NCBI RefSeq assembly: GCF_000153465.1 | Contig: NZ_CH672387.1 | Span: 3,220,932-3,284,931, forward strand | Direction: 5' to 3' | DNA: 64,000 bases | DNA from: Aurantimonas manganoxydans SI85-9A1 | Lineage (GTDB): Bacteria > Pseudomonadota > Alphaproteobacteria > Rhizobiales > Rhizobiaceae | In this document: piece by piece, positions 56,005 to 64,000 of the stretch | How the letters are laid out: every line of letters starts with the position of its first letter | Numbering within the stretch: the stretch's first letter is position 1 | The notes under the pieces: model-generated | Databases searched by the model: none | Seen by the model: only the letters and a program-made list of their open reading frames with translations | What the model was told of the DNA's origin: nothing | Translations under genes and position numbers: made by a program

Positions 56005-57438
56005 TCAAACCTGAACGAGCTTACCGGGGTTCAAGATGTTGTTAGGATCGAACGCCGTCTTGAGCCGCCGCATCAGCTCGATCTCGGCGCCCGCCTTGGT
56101 GCGGGCCAGCTCGTCGCGCTTCAGCTGGCCGATCCCGTGCTCGGCCGAAAACGTGCCGTCCATCTCGGCGACGATGCCATGGACGAGGTCGTTCATCTCG
56201 TGCCAGCGGGCGAGGAAGGCATCGGCGTCGGCGCCCACCGGCTGCGAGATGTTGTAGTGGATGTTGCCGTCGCCGAGATGGCCGAAGGCGACGATCCGCG
56301 CGCCGGGAATGGCGTCCAGGACGGCCGCGTCGGCGGCGGCGATGAAGTCCGGCACCCTGGCCACCGGCACCGCCACGTCGTGTTTGATCGAACCGCCTTC
56401 CGGCTTCTGCGCCCAGCTCATCTCCTCGCGCATCATCCAGAAATTCTCGGCCTGGGCCAGCGACTGGGCGATGGCGGCGTCGGCGACGATCTCCGCCTCG
56501 AAGGCCGCGGTCAGGACGTCCTCGAGCGTCGCGGCCGCCTCTTCCTGCGACCGGCCCGAGGAGACCTCCATCAGCACATACCAGGGATGCTGCGATTCCA
56601 GCGGATCGCGGGCGCCCTGGGTGTGGCGCAGCGTGAAGTCGAGGCCGATCCGCGGGATCAGCTCGAAGGCGGTGAGCTGCTGGCCGGCCTGCCGCTCGGC
56701 AAGCTTCAGAAGGTCCAGCGCCGCTGCCGGCGAGGCGAGGCCGACATAGGCCACCTCGCGTCCGGCCGGCTTGGGAAACAGCTTCAGCACCGCCGCGGTG
56801 ATGATGCCGAGCGTGCCCTCGCCGCCGATGAACAGATGGCGCAGATCGTAGCCGCGATTGTCCTTCTTCAGGCGGCGCAGGCCGTGAATCACCTCGCCCG
56901 ATGCCAGCACCGCCTCGACGCCGAGGCAGAGTTCGCGGGCATTGCCATAGGCCAGCACCCCGGTGCCGCCGGCATTGGACGACAGATTGCCGCCGATCTG
57001 ACAGGAGCCTTCCGAGCCGAGCGACAGGGGGAACAGGAGCCCGGCATCGTCGGCCGCCTCCTGGGCGCGCTTGAGGACGACGCCCGCCTCCACCGTCAGG
57101 GTTCGCCCGACCGGGTCGACGTCGCGGATCCGGTCGAGCCGGGAGAGATTGACCAGCACCTCGCGCTTGAAGCGCGGCGACTGGGCGCCGACGAGGCCGG
57201 TATTGCCGCCCTGGGGCACGATCGCCGTGCCGGTCTCGTTGGCAAGGCGCAGGATGGCTGACACCTCCTCGACGCTGCCGGGGCGCAGGACGAGGGCCGT
57301 CTGTCCGGTATACAGGTCGCGCGGTTCGTGCAGATAGGGCGCCATCATGTCCGGCGCGCGCAGCGCGTTGGCGTCGCCGACAATTGCGGCGAACCGGGCA
57401 AGAAGGGCTTCGGGAAGGGCGGCATCGATCTCGTTCAT
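56005..57438 (-). CDS. FAD-binding oxidase, D-2-hydroxyglutarate dehydrogenase/D-lactate dehydrogenase-like
   Basis: The 477-residue protein is a VAO-family FAD and zinc enzyme that oxidises D-2-hydroxyacids. FAD-binding segments are VPQGGNTGLVGAQ (about 72-84) and SLGSEGSCQIGGNLSSNAGG (about 132-151). The C-terminal half has the metal-binding FGHLGDGNIHYN (about 385-396) and AEHGIGQLKRDE (about 430-441), as in D-2-hydroxyglutarate dehydrogenase. The substrate is likely D-2-hydroxyglutarate or D-lactate. ATG 57438 is chosen because upstream frame sequence to 57648 lacks family similarity. It is 85 bases downstream of the Sua5-like gene. Confidence 0.9.
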   Translation of the reverse strand: MNEIDAALPEALLARFAAIVGDANALRAPDMMAPYLHEPRDLYTGQTALVLRPGSVEEVSAILRLANETGTAIVPQGGNTGLVGAQSPRFKREVLVNLSRLDRIRDVDPVGRTLTVEAGVVLKRAQEAADDAGLLFPLSLGSEGSCQIGGNLSSNAGGTGVLAYGNARELCLGVEAVLASGEVIHGLRRLKKDNRGYDLRHLFIGGEGTLGIITAAVLKLFPKPAGREVAYVGLASPAAALDLLKLAERQAGQQLTAFELIPRIGLDFTLRHTQGARDPLESQHPWYVLMEVSSGRSQEEAAATLEDVLTAAFEAEIVADAAIAQSLAQAENFWMMREEMSWAQKPEGGSIKHDVAVPVARVPDFIAAADAAVLDAIPGARIVAFGHLGDGNIHYNISQPVGADADAFLARWHEMNDLVHGIVAEMDGTFSAEHGIGQLKRDELARTKAGAEIELMRRLKTAFDPNNILNPGKLVQV

Positions 57439-57523
57439 GCCATGTGAATAGCCCGCACGGCGTGATCCGTCGAGACGGAGTCGCCGTAGCGCGAGGGGTG
57501 ACCGGGATCGAAGCGTAGTGCCG

Positions 57524-58492
57524 TCAGCCGCGCGGCGCGGCGGCCCGGCGCAGGCGGTCGTTGATCGCCTCGCCGAGACCCGATTGCGGGATCGGCGCCA
57601 CGGCAATGGCGGTGATCTCCGGCGCATCGAAACCCGCCAGCGCCGCAAAGAGCCCGGCCGCCGCCTCGCGCAGATCGCCGGAGGGGCTGAGATTGACGAT
57701 CGCCGCCGCCCGGTCCTGCCCGGCGACCGGCGCGGGTCCGAAGGCGATGAGATATTCGCCCGGCGCCACGTCGGTCGCGTCGAGCCGCACCCGGCCGGAC
57801 GGCGCGTAATGCGACGTCAGCTGGCCCGGCGCGTTGATCGCCGCATCGCCGGCCGGATCGACCACCGGCAGGCCGGTCGCCCGCGCCAGTTCCGCCCGGC
57901 CGACGCCCCCGGCCCGCAGCAGGACCAGCCGATCGGCCTCGGGCAGGACGATGGTCGATTCGACCCCGACCTCGCAGGGCCCGCCGTCGAGGATCAGCGG
58001 CAGACGTCCGCCGAGGCCGCGCAGCACCTGGCCCGCATTGGTCGGGCTGACCCGGCCGGACGGATTGGCGCTGGGTGCGGCGAGCGGCCGTCCGAGTGCG
58101 GCGGCCAGCCGTCCGGCAATGCCCTGCGGCGCCCGGATGGCAACGGTGGCAAGGCCGGCCGTTGCCAGCGGATGCACGGGCGAGCCCTCTTTCAGCGGCA
58201 GGACCATGGTCAGCGGCCCCGGCCAGAAGGCTTCTGCGAGCATCGCGGCGACCGGGCCGATCTCGGCCAGCGTCGCGGCCATGGCGAGGTCCGGCACATG
58301 GCAGATCAGCGGGTTGAAGCGCGGCCGGCCCTTGGCCTCGAAGATCCGCGCGACGGCGGCGCCGTCGGTCGCGTCGGCGGCAAGGCCGTAGACGGTCTCG
58401 GTCGGAATGCCCACGAGTTCGCCCGCCGCCAGCAGCGCGACGGCACGGCGCGCCGCATCGGGCGCATCGGCGGAGAGGAGTTCGGTCTTCAC
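57524..58492 (-). CDS. L-threonylcarbamoyladenylate synthase (Sua5 type)
   Basis: TsaC/Sua5 enzymes use threonine, bicarbonate and ATP to make the precursor of t6A37 in tRNA. The 322-residue protein has the YrdC domain (about 7-195) with VGIPTETVYGLAADA (about 26-40), the KGRPRFNPL motif (about 53-61) and PSANPSGRVSPT (about 138-149). A C-terminal Sua5 domain follows (about 205-322), beginning after PGQLTSHYAPSG. GTG 58492 is the preferred start because it fits the usual N-terminus; an upstream GTG at 58555 would add about 21 unconserved residues. It is in line with the FAD oxidase gene. Confidence 0.9.
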   Translation of the reverse strand: MKTELLSADAPDAARRAVALLAAGELVGIPTETVYGLAADATDGAAVARIFEAKGRPRFNPLICHVPDLAMAATLAEIGPVAAMLAEAFWPGPLTMVLPLKEGSPVHPLATAGLATVAIRAPQGIAGRLAAALGRPLAAPSANPSGRVSPTNAGQVLRGLGGRLPLILDGGPCEVGVESTIVLPEADRLVLLRAGGVGRAELARATGLPVVDPAGDAAINAPGQLTSHYAPSGRVRLDATDVAPGEYLIAFGPAPVAGQDRAAAIVNLSPSGDLREAAAGLFAALAGFDAPEITAIAVAPIPQSGLGEAINDRLRRAAAPRG

Positions 58493-58686
58493 GGTCAGGA
58501 CCGATTGCAGAAGCGGAGCGGAAAGGAAAGAGCCGCAGGCGCGATCAGGCGGCACCGATGCAGTGCGAATGGCCGGGTGTTACGCGGTGCCACTCCGTCA
58601 CTCGCGCTGGCAGGCCGCGCGTCGGACAGCGATTCCGGCACTGGCCGGTCGTCGCTTCTGTCCGGGGCGGCTGCCCGAAGCCGGTC

Positions 58687-60213
58687 TCAGCGTGTGGCGG
58701 CGAATGCGCTCAGGATGCGGCGCTCGGGGCGCTCCAGGCCGGCATAACGCTGGGTTTGCGGCACGACGCGGCTGCCGCGCTCGGAGGCGTCGGGGCCAAG
58801 CTGCGAGAGAACCCGCGCCGGCATCGGCAGGGCGTTGGCCCGCTGGGCGGCCGCCGCCGATTCGACAATGGCGAGGAAGCGCGAGCGCTGCTTCGGATCG
58901 AGCCCGGCGCGGCGATCGGCGTTCGGCATCTCGTCGAGCTGCGGCGCGGACACCCCTTCCGGGCGCGTGGCCGCTTCGGCGCGGCCGATGAACAGGCGGT
59001 CGATCTCGTTCGCTGCATAGGCGATCGCGCCCTTCAGCGTCTCGACATGGTCGCCCAGTTGCTCGACCGCCGCCGTATCGAGAACGGCACCGGCCAGCGC
59101 AGCGCCCGGCTCGGCGACCACGCGCTTGGGACCGTCCTGCTCCTTGCGGGCGACCTCGGTCAGGATCTTCAGCGGATCGAGCGTGGCATGGACCTCGCTT
59201 GGCCCGTAGGCGGCCGCCAGGGTCCCTGCCACCGGCGCGGACGGGGCACCCTTGGCCTTCGCGACTTCGGTGCGCGGCTTGGCGGCCTTGGCGATCTCGG
59301 CCTTGGTGCCTTCGTCGAGCGAGGCCACCAGCATCGCCGGATCGGTCTCCTGCGGCGCCTTCGGCTTGTCGATCAGTTCGGCGAAGGGCCAGGCCGCCTT
59401 CAGGCCGGCGACGTCGAGCGACGAGACATTGACGTCGATGTCGGTCTTGGCGCCCTTCACCCGGTAGGGGCAGCTGCGGCTGTTGCAATTGTGCATGGAG
59501 GAGAACTGCCACAGGGCGTAGCTCGGCCAGGTCTCTTCCGGGAACTTGCCGGTGATGTCCTCGCGGTAGCGGGCGTACCAGAGCGGCAGGCGTGACAGCA
59601 GCGGATATTCCGCCTTGTTCTGGGAGATGTAACGCGCCGTCGAACCGTTGGTGTAGAGGACGGGATAGCGGCCGGTGCGGATCTTGATCTGGTCGGCGAA
59701 GATCTCGGCGTCCGACAGGCTCATCCACTCGTCGTTGTTGTCCTCGATGTCGAGGGCGATCAGATCATCCTCGGCCGGCTCGGCGAAGTCGACGAAATGG
59801 TCCGCCTGCTCGCGCGGATTGCCCGGACGGCCGAGATGGTAGGCGCCCCACAGGAGCCCCTTCATCTTCGCCATCTCGCGGCGGGTCATGTAGAGTTCCT
59901 TGGTAACGGAGTACTTCCACCACCGGTTCTTGCAGAGCTTGTAATCGTCGCCGCTGGCCTTGCCGCAGCTCCATTCGGGCGGCAGACCGTCGGAGGCCTT
60001 GTTGATGAAGCCGGCGATCCGGTCATCGGAGGCGAGTTCCGTCCAGTTGATGGGATTGAACTCGTAGGCGTCGATGACGAGAGCGTTGTCCTTGGATTTC
60101 CAAGGCGCATTCCATTCTGCCTGTGCAGCGGTCGCGCTGACCAGCATGACGCCGGCAGCAAGAGTACAGGCGAATTTCAGGGCAGCCGCAAAGGCGGCGC
60201 TCGTCTTCGTCAT
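58687..60213 (-). CDS. GH25-family lysozyme-like protein with long C-terminal tail
   Basis: The 508-residue protein has a signal peptide (cleavage after AQA, residue 32) and a GH25 (Chalaropsis-type lysozyme) catalytic domain from about 40 to 265. GH25 hallmarks are VIDAYEFN (about 45), GFINKASDG (about 66), LLWGAYHLG (about 120), the catalytic LIALDIEDNND (about 152-162) and YALWQFSSMH (about 233). The remaining 240 residues are Ala/Pro/Lys-rich with no recognised domain and may anchor it in the envelope. It would cleave peptidoglycan during growth or division. A CtrA-like dyad lies about 230 bases upstream. Confidence 0.88.
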   Translation of the reverse strand: MTKTSAAFAAALKFACTLAAGVMLVSATAAQAEWNAPWKSKDNALVIDAYEFNPINWTELASDDRIAGFINKASDGLPPEWSCGKASGDDYKLCKNRWWKYSVTKELYMTRREMAKMKGLLWGAYHLGRPGNPREQADHFVDFAEPAEDDLIALDIEDNNDEWMSLSDAEIFADQIKIRTGRYPVLYTNGSTARYISQNKAEYPLLSRLPLWYARYREDITGKFPEETWPSYALWQFSSMHNCNSRSCPYRVKGAKTDIDVNVSSLDVAGLKAAWPFAELIDKPKAPQETDPAMLVASLDEGTKAEIAKAAKPRTEVAKAKGAPSAPVAGTLAAAYGPSEVHATLDPLKILTEVARKEQDGPKRVVAEPGAALAGAVLDTAAVEQLGDHVETLKGAIAYAANEIDRLFIGRAEAATRPEGVSAPQLDEMPNADRRAGLDPKQRSRFLAIVESAAAAQRANALPMPARVLSQLGPDASERGSRVVPQTQRYAGLERPERRILSAFAATR

Positions 60214-60531
60214 TCGGTGGTTTCCCCTCGAAGTCTCTTGCAGTCGGATGGGCCGGGAGGCGATCCCCTGAGCATTCGCTCCAATCCGCCAATCGGCTCT
60301 GTCAGACCCTTCTCATCGAATTCTGGCAGGTTCCGGGCATTCCGATCACGAAATGTTACAACCTGCGGCGCGCTGTCCGAATTGCTGCGGGAATGCAAGC
60401 AATTTGCCACAAGTCTTCATGTTATCGAAGCTTATGTTTACCCGAGGGTTAACGGCGCGGCTGCGCCGGGCCTGGCGGGCCTGAAAACTGCTGCTCTCTC
60501 GCCCAATGCCGACCTGCGCAAGGCGCAACGC
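60214..60531. other. Non-coding leader of the GH25 gene
   Basis: This stretch between the GH25 start and the glyS terminator holds the GH25 promoter region. It is more AT-rich than its surroundings at about 60340-60455 and includes an imperfect 18-bp dyad at 60436-60453. No gene or structured RNA is recognised. Confidence 0.6.
60436..60453. promoter_or_regulatory. Imperfect 18-bp dyad with CtrA-like half-site upstream of GH25 gene
   Basis: GTTTACCC and GGGTTAAC face each other around GA (7 of 8 positions symmetric). On the minus strand the right arm reads GTTAACCC, containing TTAACC as in CtrA half-sites, although the partner TTAA is one base off canonical spacing. CtrA regulates cell-wall genes in related bacteria. 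Binding is hypothetical. Confidence 0.3.
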
Positions 60532-60565
60532 AAAAACGGCGCCCGCGTGAAGATGCGGACGCCGT
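60532..60565 (-). terminator. Rho-independent terminator of glyS
   Basis: On the minus strand an 11-bp stem with one mismatch (60565-60555 with 60546-60536), an 8-nt loop and a following run of Ts (60536-60532) lies 47 bases past the glyS stop. It is a normal intrinsic terminator. Confidence 0.85.
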
Positions 60566-60612
60566 CTGGTGTCGTGTCAGGCCTTGAGAGCCGCCTCCGG
60601 CGGCGAAGTCGG

Positions 60613-62787
60613 TCAGCCGGAGATGCGCGAAAAATCCGCGACGCGACGCGTTGCCGCACGGATGCGGTCGAGCAGCGCCAGACGGTTGGCCCGCACCGCC
60701 TCGTCCTCGGCATTGACCAGCACTGTCTCGAAGAAGGCGTCGACGGGAATGCGCAATTCGGCCAGCGCCGTCATGGCATGGGCGTAGTTCTCGACCGCCA
60801 GGGCCGCGTCGAGTTCGATCTCGGCCCTGTCGATGGCGCCGGCCAGCACCTTTTCCTCGTGCTCGCTGAGGAGATCGAGCGACACGGCGTCGGCGACGCG
60901 GGTGCCCTTCTTCTCCTCGGCGGCAAGGATGTTGGCGGCGCGGCGGGTGCCGGCGAGAAGGTTCTGCCCGTCCTCGGTGTCGAGGAAGGCGCCGAGCGCG
61001 GTCACGCGGCGGGTGACGTCGAGGAGGTCGTCGCCGCGATCGCCGCCCGATCCGCCGGACAGCACCGCGTCGACCAGATCGTGGCGGGCGCCGGATTCGC
61101 GCAGCTGCACCTTCAGCCGGTCATGGAAGAAGGCGAGGAGATCGCTCGCCGGCATGAAGCCGCCGAGCGCCATGACCAGTTCGTTGTCCAGCACCAGCCG
61201 GATCACGCCCAGCGCGGCACGGCGCAGCGCATAGGGGTCCTTCGAGCCTGTCGGCTTCTCGTCGATCGCCCAGAAGCCGACCAGCATGTCCAGCTTGTCG
61301 GCCAGCGCCACGCAAATCGCCACTGGATCGGTCGGCACGGAATCCGTCGGGCCGAGCGGCTTGTAATGCTCTTCGAGCGCCGCCTGCACCGACGGGTGCT
61401 CGCCCTGCAGCGCCGCGTAATAGCGGCCCATCAGCCCCTGCAGCTCGGGAAACTCGCCCACCGCCTCGGTGGTCAGATCCGCCTTGGCGAGCACGGCCGC
61501 GCGCGTCACCAGGGGCTTCAACTCGTCCGCCGACACTGAAGCGCCGCCGAGCGTCGCGCCGTCCGGATAGACGGTGGCGGCGATCTCCCGCGCCAGCGCC
61601 GCGATGCGGCCGACGCGTTCGCCCTGGGTGCCGAGCCTGGCGTGGAAGGTGACGCCCAGCGCGTCGAGCTTGGCCATGCGCTGATCGAGCGGCTTGGCCA
61701 GATCGAGCCTGAACTTTTCGGCCGCGGGGGCCAGCGCGTCGCGGCCGGGAAGATCGGCCTGGTCGGTCTGCCAGAAATACAGCGCGTCGGAGAGGCGCGC
61801 GCGGACGACCTTGCCGTTGCCGCGGGCGATCTCGGCGCCGCCGTCGCTGGCGGCGATGTTGGAGACCAGCACGAACTGGTTCGACAGCGTGCCGTCGCCG
61901 CCCTGCCGGCGGGTGACGAAGCACTTCTGGTTGACCTTGATGGTCAGCTGGATGACCTCGGGCGGGATCTGCAGGAAGGTTTCCTCGAACTCGCCCATCA
62001 GCGTCACCGGCCACTCGACCAGGCCGGAGACCTCTTCGAGCAGCGCCTCGTCGGGCACCACTTCCAGCCCGCGGGCAAAGGCCAAATTCTCGGCGTCGTG
62101 GCGGATCATGTCCTTGCGCCGCTCGGCATCCAGAACCACGAAGGCCTTCTCCAGCCCGGCGACATAGTCGTCGAAGCGGCGGACGCGGAACTCCTCGGCC
62201 GCATGGAAGCGATGGCCGCGCGTGACATTGCCGGCCCGGATGCCGTCGACCTCGAAATCGACGACGACGGGCTCCTCGGTCTCGGGGCCGAAGGTGCACA
62301 GGATCGACTGCAACGGACGCACCCAGCGCAGGCTGCCGGGCTCGCGCGAGGCCGGGCCCCAGCGCATGGATTTCGGCCAGGGGAAGCCGCGGACGATGCC
62401 GGGCATGACCTCGGCGATGATCTCTTCCGCCGGCCGGCCGGGCTTGCGGATGGTGGCGACGTAGAAATCGCCCTTCTTGGGATCGGACTGGATCGTCGCC
62501 TCGTCAATCGAGGCGAGGCCGGCGCCGCGCAGGAAGCCCTGGATGGCCTTTTCCGGCGCGTCGGTGCGCGGGCCCTTGCGCTCATCGACGACGTCCCTGG
62601 AGCGGGCGTCGACGCCGCGCACGTCCAGCGTCAGTCGCCGCGGCGTCCAGTATTCGCGGCAGCCCTCATAGGTCAGCCCCGCCTCGACCAGCGCGTCGGT
62701 GACGAGTTTCCTGAGATCGCCCGCCGCCTTGCGCTGCATGCGCGCGGGGATTTCCTCGGAGCGAAGTTCGAGCAGAAGGTCGGGCAT
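60613..62787 (-). CDS. glyS: Glycyl-tRNA synthetase beta subunit
   Basis: GlyS is the large subunit of the bacterial alpha2beta2 glycyl-tRNA synthetase and binds tRNA. The 724-residue protein begins [16 protein letters not shown] (about 3-18), continues with [15 protein letters not shown] (about 46) and the [14 protein letters not shown] segment (about 138-151), and ends with the anticodon-binding-like domain in which [13 protein letters not shown] (about 690-702) is typical. Length is normal. The alpha subunit glyQ is not in this window. A strong terminator follows its stop. Confidence 0.96.
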   Translation of the reverse strand: MPDLLLELRSEEIPARMQRKAAGDLRKLVTDALVEAGLTYEGCREYWTPRRLTLDVRGVDARSRDVVDERKGPRTDAPEKAIQGFLRGAGLASIDEATIQSDPKKGDFYVATIRKPGRPAEEIIAEVMPGIVRGFPWPKSMRWGPASREPGSLRWVRPLQSILCTFGPETEEPVVVDFEVDGIRAGNVTRGHRFHAAEEFRVRRFDDYVAGLEKAFVVLDAERRKDMIRHDAENLAFARGLEVVPDEALLEEVSGLVEWPVTLMGEFEETFLQIPPEVIQLTIKVNQKCFVTRRQGGDGTLSNQFVLVSNIAASDGGAEIARGNGKVVRARLSDALYFWQTDQADLPGRDALAPAAEKFRLDLAKPLDQRMAKLDALGVTFHARLGTQGERVGRIAALAREIAATVYPDGATLGGASVSADELKPLVTRAAVLAKADLTTEAVGEFPELQGLMGRYYAALQGEHPSVQAALEEHYKPLGPTDSVPTDPVAICVALADKLDMLVGFWAIDEKPTGSKDPYALRRAALGVIRLVLDNELVMALGGFMPASDLLAFFHDRLKVQLRESGARHDLVDAVLSGGSGGDRGDDLLDVTRRVTALGAFLDTEDGQNLLAGTRRAANILAAEEKKGTRVADAVSLDLLSEHEEKVLAGAIDRAEIELDAALAVENYAHAMTALAELRIPVDAFFETVLVNAEDEAVRANRLALLDRIRAATRRVADFSRISG

Positions 62788-62805
62788 GGGCTCGGCTTAT
62801 CCTCG

Positions 62806-62843
62806 CCCTCCCCTCGATGGGGAGGGTCGGCGCGTGTGCGCCG
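62806..62843. repeat. Two tandem hairpins in the glyS-DUF559 gap
   Basis: The first hairpin has 8-bp arms (62806-62813 and 62819-62826) with a 5-nt loop; the second has 6-bp arms (62828-62833 and 62838-62843) with a 4-nt loop. Similar CCCTCCCC-containing palindromic units recur between genes in many Hyphomicrobiales. Whether this one is part of a dispersed repeat needs the whole genome. Confidence 0.45.
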
Positions 62844-63000
62844 GGGTGGGGTGGCAGGAACGACCGGTCCCCATCTGCCGCCTGCGCGGCCCCCGCAAGA
62901 GGAGGCTGGGGGCAAGATCATCGATCGTCCCACGTTCGGCGTCGCTCTTCGACCACGGCTCGGATCGTGTCAAGGATGGCAATGCGCGCGCTCACCCCTG

Positions 63001-63444
63001 TCAGGAGCTGCCGGGCTTCGGCCGCGGACGCGGCTTGCCGACACGCGCCGGTCTGGGCGGCTCCTCGCCGGGAGGCAGCAGCCGCCGCGCCGCCACCTCA
63101 GCGCGTATGCCGTCGAGCACCGCCGCGGCATCGGCCCGCACGGCGCTGTTGGCAAAGCGCAGCACCAGATAGCCGCGGTCCGCCAGCCAATCGTCGCGCA
63201 CGGCGTCCTTCTCCGCCTGTTCGGGACGGTCATGCTGGGCGCCGTCCACCTCGATGACCAGGCGCAGGCGATGGGAGACGAAGTCGGCCAGATACGGCCC
63301 GATCACCACCTGCCGATGAAAGTGCGCTCCCTCCACCGGGATCAGGCGAATGCCGCGCCAGAGGCTCTCCTCCAGCGCGGTGGTCTGCGAAGCGATGGCG
63401 CGGCGTGCGCGATGCGCCTTCGCCTCAAGCCGCGTCATCGCCAT
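63001..63444 (-). CDS. DUF559 endonuclease-like protein
   Basis: The 147-residue protein has the DUF559 domain, a restriction-endonuclease-like (PD-D/ExK, Vsr-related) fold. Landmarks are LRRxxT-like MTRLEAKAHRARR at the N-terminus, the core strand YLADFVSHRLRLVIEVDGAQHD (about 51-72) with the D-ExD-type acidic pair, and LADRGYLVLRFAN (about 87-99). The C-terminal 25 residues are Pro/Arg-rich. Members are common single-copy genes in alphaproteobacteria with unknown targets; no methyltransferase or restriction partner is adjacent. It lies 34 bases downstream of the zinc-peptidase gene. Confidence 0.85.
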   Translation of the reverse strand: MAMTRLEAKAHRARRAIASQTTALEESLWRGIRLIPVEGAHFHRQVVIGPYLADFVSHRLRLVIEVDGAQHDRPEQAEKDAVRDDWLADRGYLVLRFANSAVRADAAAVLDGIRAEVAARRLLPPGEEPPRPARVGKPRPRPKPGSS

Positions 63445-63478
63445 GGCGGCGAGCCGTCAGTTGCGAACGCGGCCGTCC

Positions 63479-64000
63479 TCAGATCGCGCCGTCCATCGTG
63501 TCGCAGGCGCCGAAATCGCCGCTCTCGAAGCCGCGACGGAACCAGGTCTGGCGCTGTTCGGACGTGCCGTGGGTGAAGCTGTCCGGCACCACCGTGCCCT
63601 GGCCGCGCTTCTGCAGCGTGTCGTCGCCGATCTGTTCGGCGGCGTTCAGCGCCTCTTCGATGTCGCCATCCTCGATGTATCCGGCCTGGCGGGTATCGTG
63701 CCCCCAGACGCCGGCATAGCAGTCGGCCTGCAACTCCACCCGCACCGACATGGCATTGGCCTCGGCCTCGCTCATGTTCTGGCGAGCCTGGTTGAAGCGC
63801 GGCAGCACGCCGGTGATGTTCTGGATGTGGTGGCCGACCTCGTGGGCGATCACATAGGCCTGGGCGAAGTCGCCCGGCGCGTTCAGCTGGTTGCGCAGCT
63901 GGTCGAAGAAGCTCAGGTCGATATAGAGCTTGCGGTCCGACGGGCAGTAGAACGGGCCGCTGGCCGAGCCGGCAATGCCGCAGGCCGATTGGACCCGGTT
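63479..64000 (-). CDS. YpfJ-type neutral zinc metallopeptidase, N-terminal part cut off by window edge
   Basis: The visible 173 residues are the C-terminal part of a predicted zinc metallopeptidase of the YpfJ family. The segment NRVQSACG and [18 protein letters not shown] precede the zinc motif [12 protein letters not shown] (about 50-61 of the visible part), and [12 protein letters not shown] supplies the third ligand and family signature. The C-terminus [20 protein letters not shown] is also diagnostic. The gene begins beyond the right edge of the window; full members are about 300 residues with an N-terminal membrane anchor. Its protein substrate is unknown. Confidence 0.92.
   Translation of the reverse strand, partial: NRVQSACGIAGSASGPFYCPSDRKLYIDLSFFDQLRNQLNAPGDFAQAYVIAHEVGHHIQNITGVLPRFNQARQNMSEAEANAMSVRVELQADCYAGVWGHDTRQAGYIEDGDIEEALNAAEQIGDDTLQKRGQGTVVPDSFTHGTSEQRQTWFRRGFESGDFGACDTMDGAI

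Noticed and set aside
61642-63576. 644-codon open frame on the plus strand, opposite glyS
   Set aside because: Antisense shadow that also crosses the intergenic hairpins and the DUF559 gene; no family similarity.

Overview
This window is ordinary-looking chromosome from a GC-rich alphaproteobacterium, almost certainly of the order Hyphomicrobiales (Rhizobiales). The evidence is the cell-cycle DNA methyltransferase CcrM, the gene order ctaC-ctaD-ctaB-coxF-ctaG-ctaE-DUF983-SURF1-ispH-thrB-rnhA, the IalB, DUF1344 and DUF6101 family proteins, and the dxs/tlyA and fabI/aroC neighbourhoods. Genus and species cannot be read from the sequence alone. Coding density is very high. I see no rRNA, tRNA, insertion sequence, prophage or CRISPR array. 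Because codon third positions are so GC-rich, long antisense open frames shadow most real genes; these were left out.

Layout. 1-7.8 kb: the N-terminal part of a divergent pyruvate phosphate dikinase, a lipoprotein-type DsbA, a DciA-like protein, mutY with an overlapping HAD phosphatase, ccrM, a second HAD phosphatase and a lipoprotein. 7.9-14.3 kb: thrC, an M16 peptidase and a RimJ-like acetyltransferase in tandem, then a membrane PAS-GGDEF-EAL protein. 14.3-19.1 kb: YqgE, a secreted DsbD-alpha-like protein, a peroxiredoxin, and the ispH-thrB-rnhA operon. 19.1-25.9 kb: the aa3-type cytochrome c oxidase operon with its assembly factors, including a 44-residue coxF gene. 26.2-35.8 kb: ialB, tldD, a sirtuin, pdxH, a DnaJ-like chaperone, fabI, a phosphoglycerate-mutase-like enzyme, DUF1344, aroC, a histone-deacetylase-like hydrolase and xseB. 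36-41.3 kb: dxs, a BrnT/BrnA toxin-antitoxin pair, tlyA, an RNA m5U methyltransferase and a DedA protein. 41.3-52.5 kb: a fatty-acid/acyl-CoA region with two acyl-CoA dehydrogenases, an enoyl-CoA hydratase-like protein, a FAH-family hydrolase, and a tight fadE-fadA-fadJ-acetyl-CoA hydrolase/transferase operon. 52.6-64 kb: purD, ubiA, DUF6101, an FAD/zinc 2-hydroxyacid dehydrogenase, a Sua5-type tRNA enzyme, a GH25 lysozyme-like protein, glyS, a DUF559 endonuclease-like protein and a truncated YpfJ-type zinc peptidase.

How it works together. The main coherent units are (i) building of the terminal oxidase: structural subunits I-III, heme O synthesis (CtaB), copper insertion (CtaG) and SURF1; (ii) beta-oxidation in one translationally coupled operon that ends in an enzyme able to release or transfer CoA; (iii) threonine synthesis (thrB and thrC), isoprenoid precursors (dxs, ispH) and ubiquinone (ubiA); (iv) envelope redox proteins (DsbA, DsbD-alpha-like, peroxiredoxin).

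I did not find a convincing new biological system. The most useful leads are the divergent PPDK-like enzyme, a family of perfect GC-rich stem-loops without T-tracts at gene ends, a 17-bp dyad inside the promoter of an acyl-CoA dehydrogenase, the BrnTA pair lodged between dxs and tlyA, and CtrA-like sites upstream of ccrM and of the GH25 gene. All claims come from reading the sequence and from recalled family knowledge; no database search was run.
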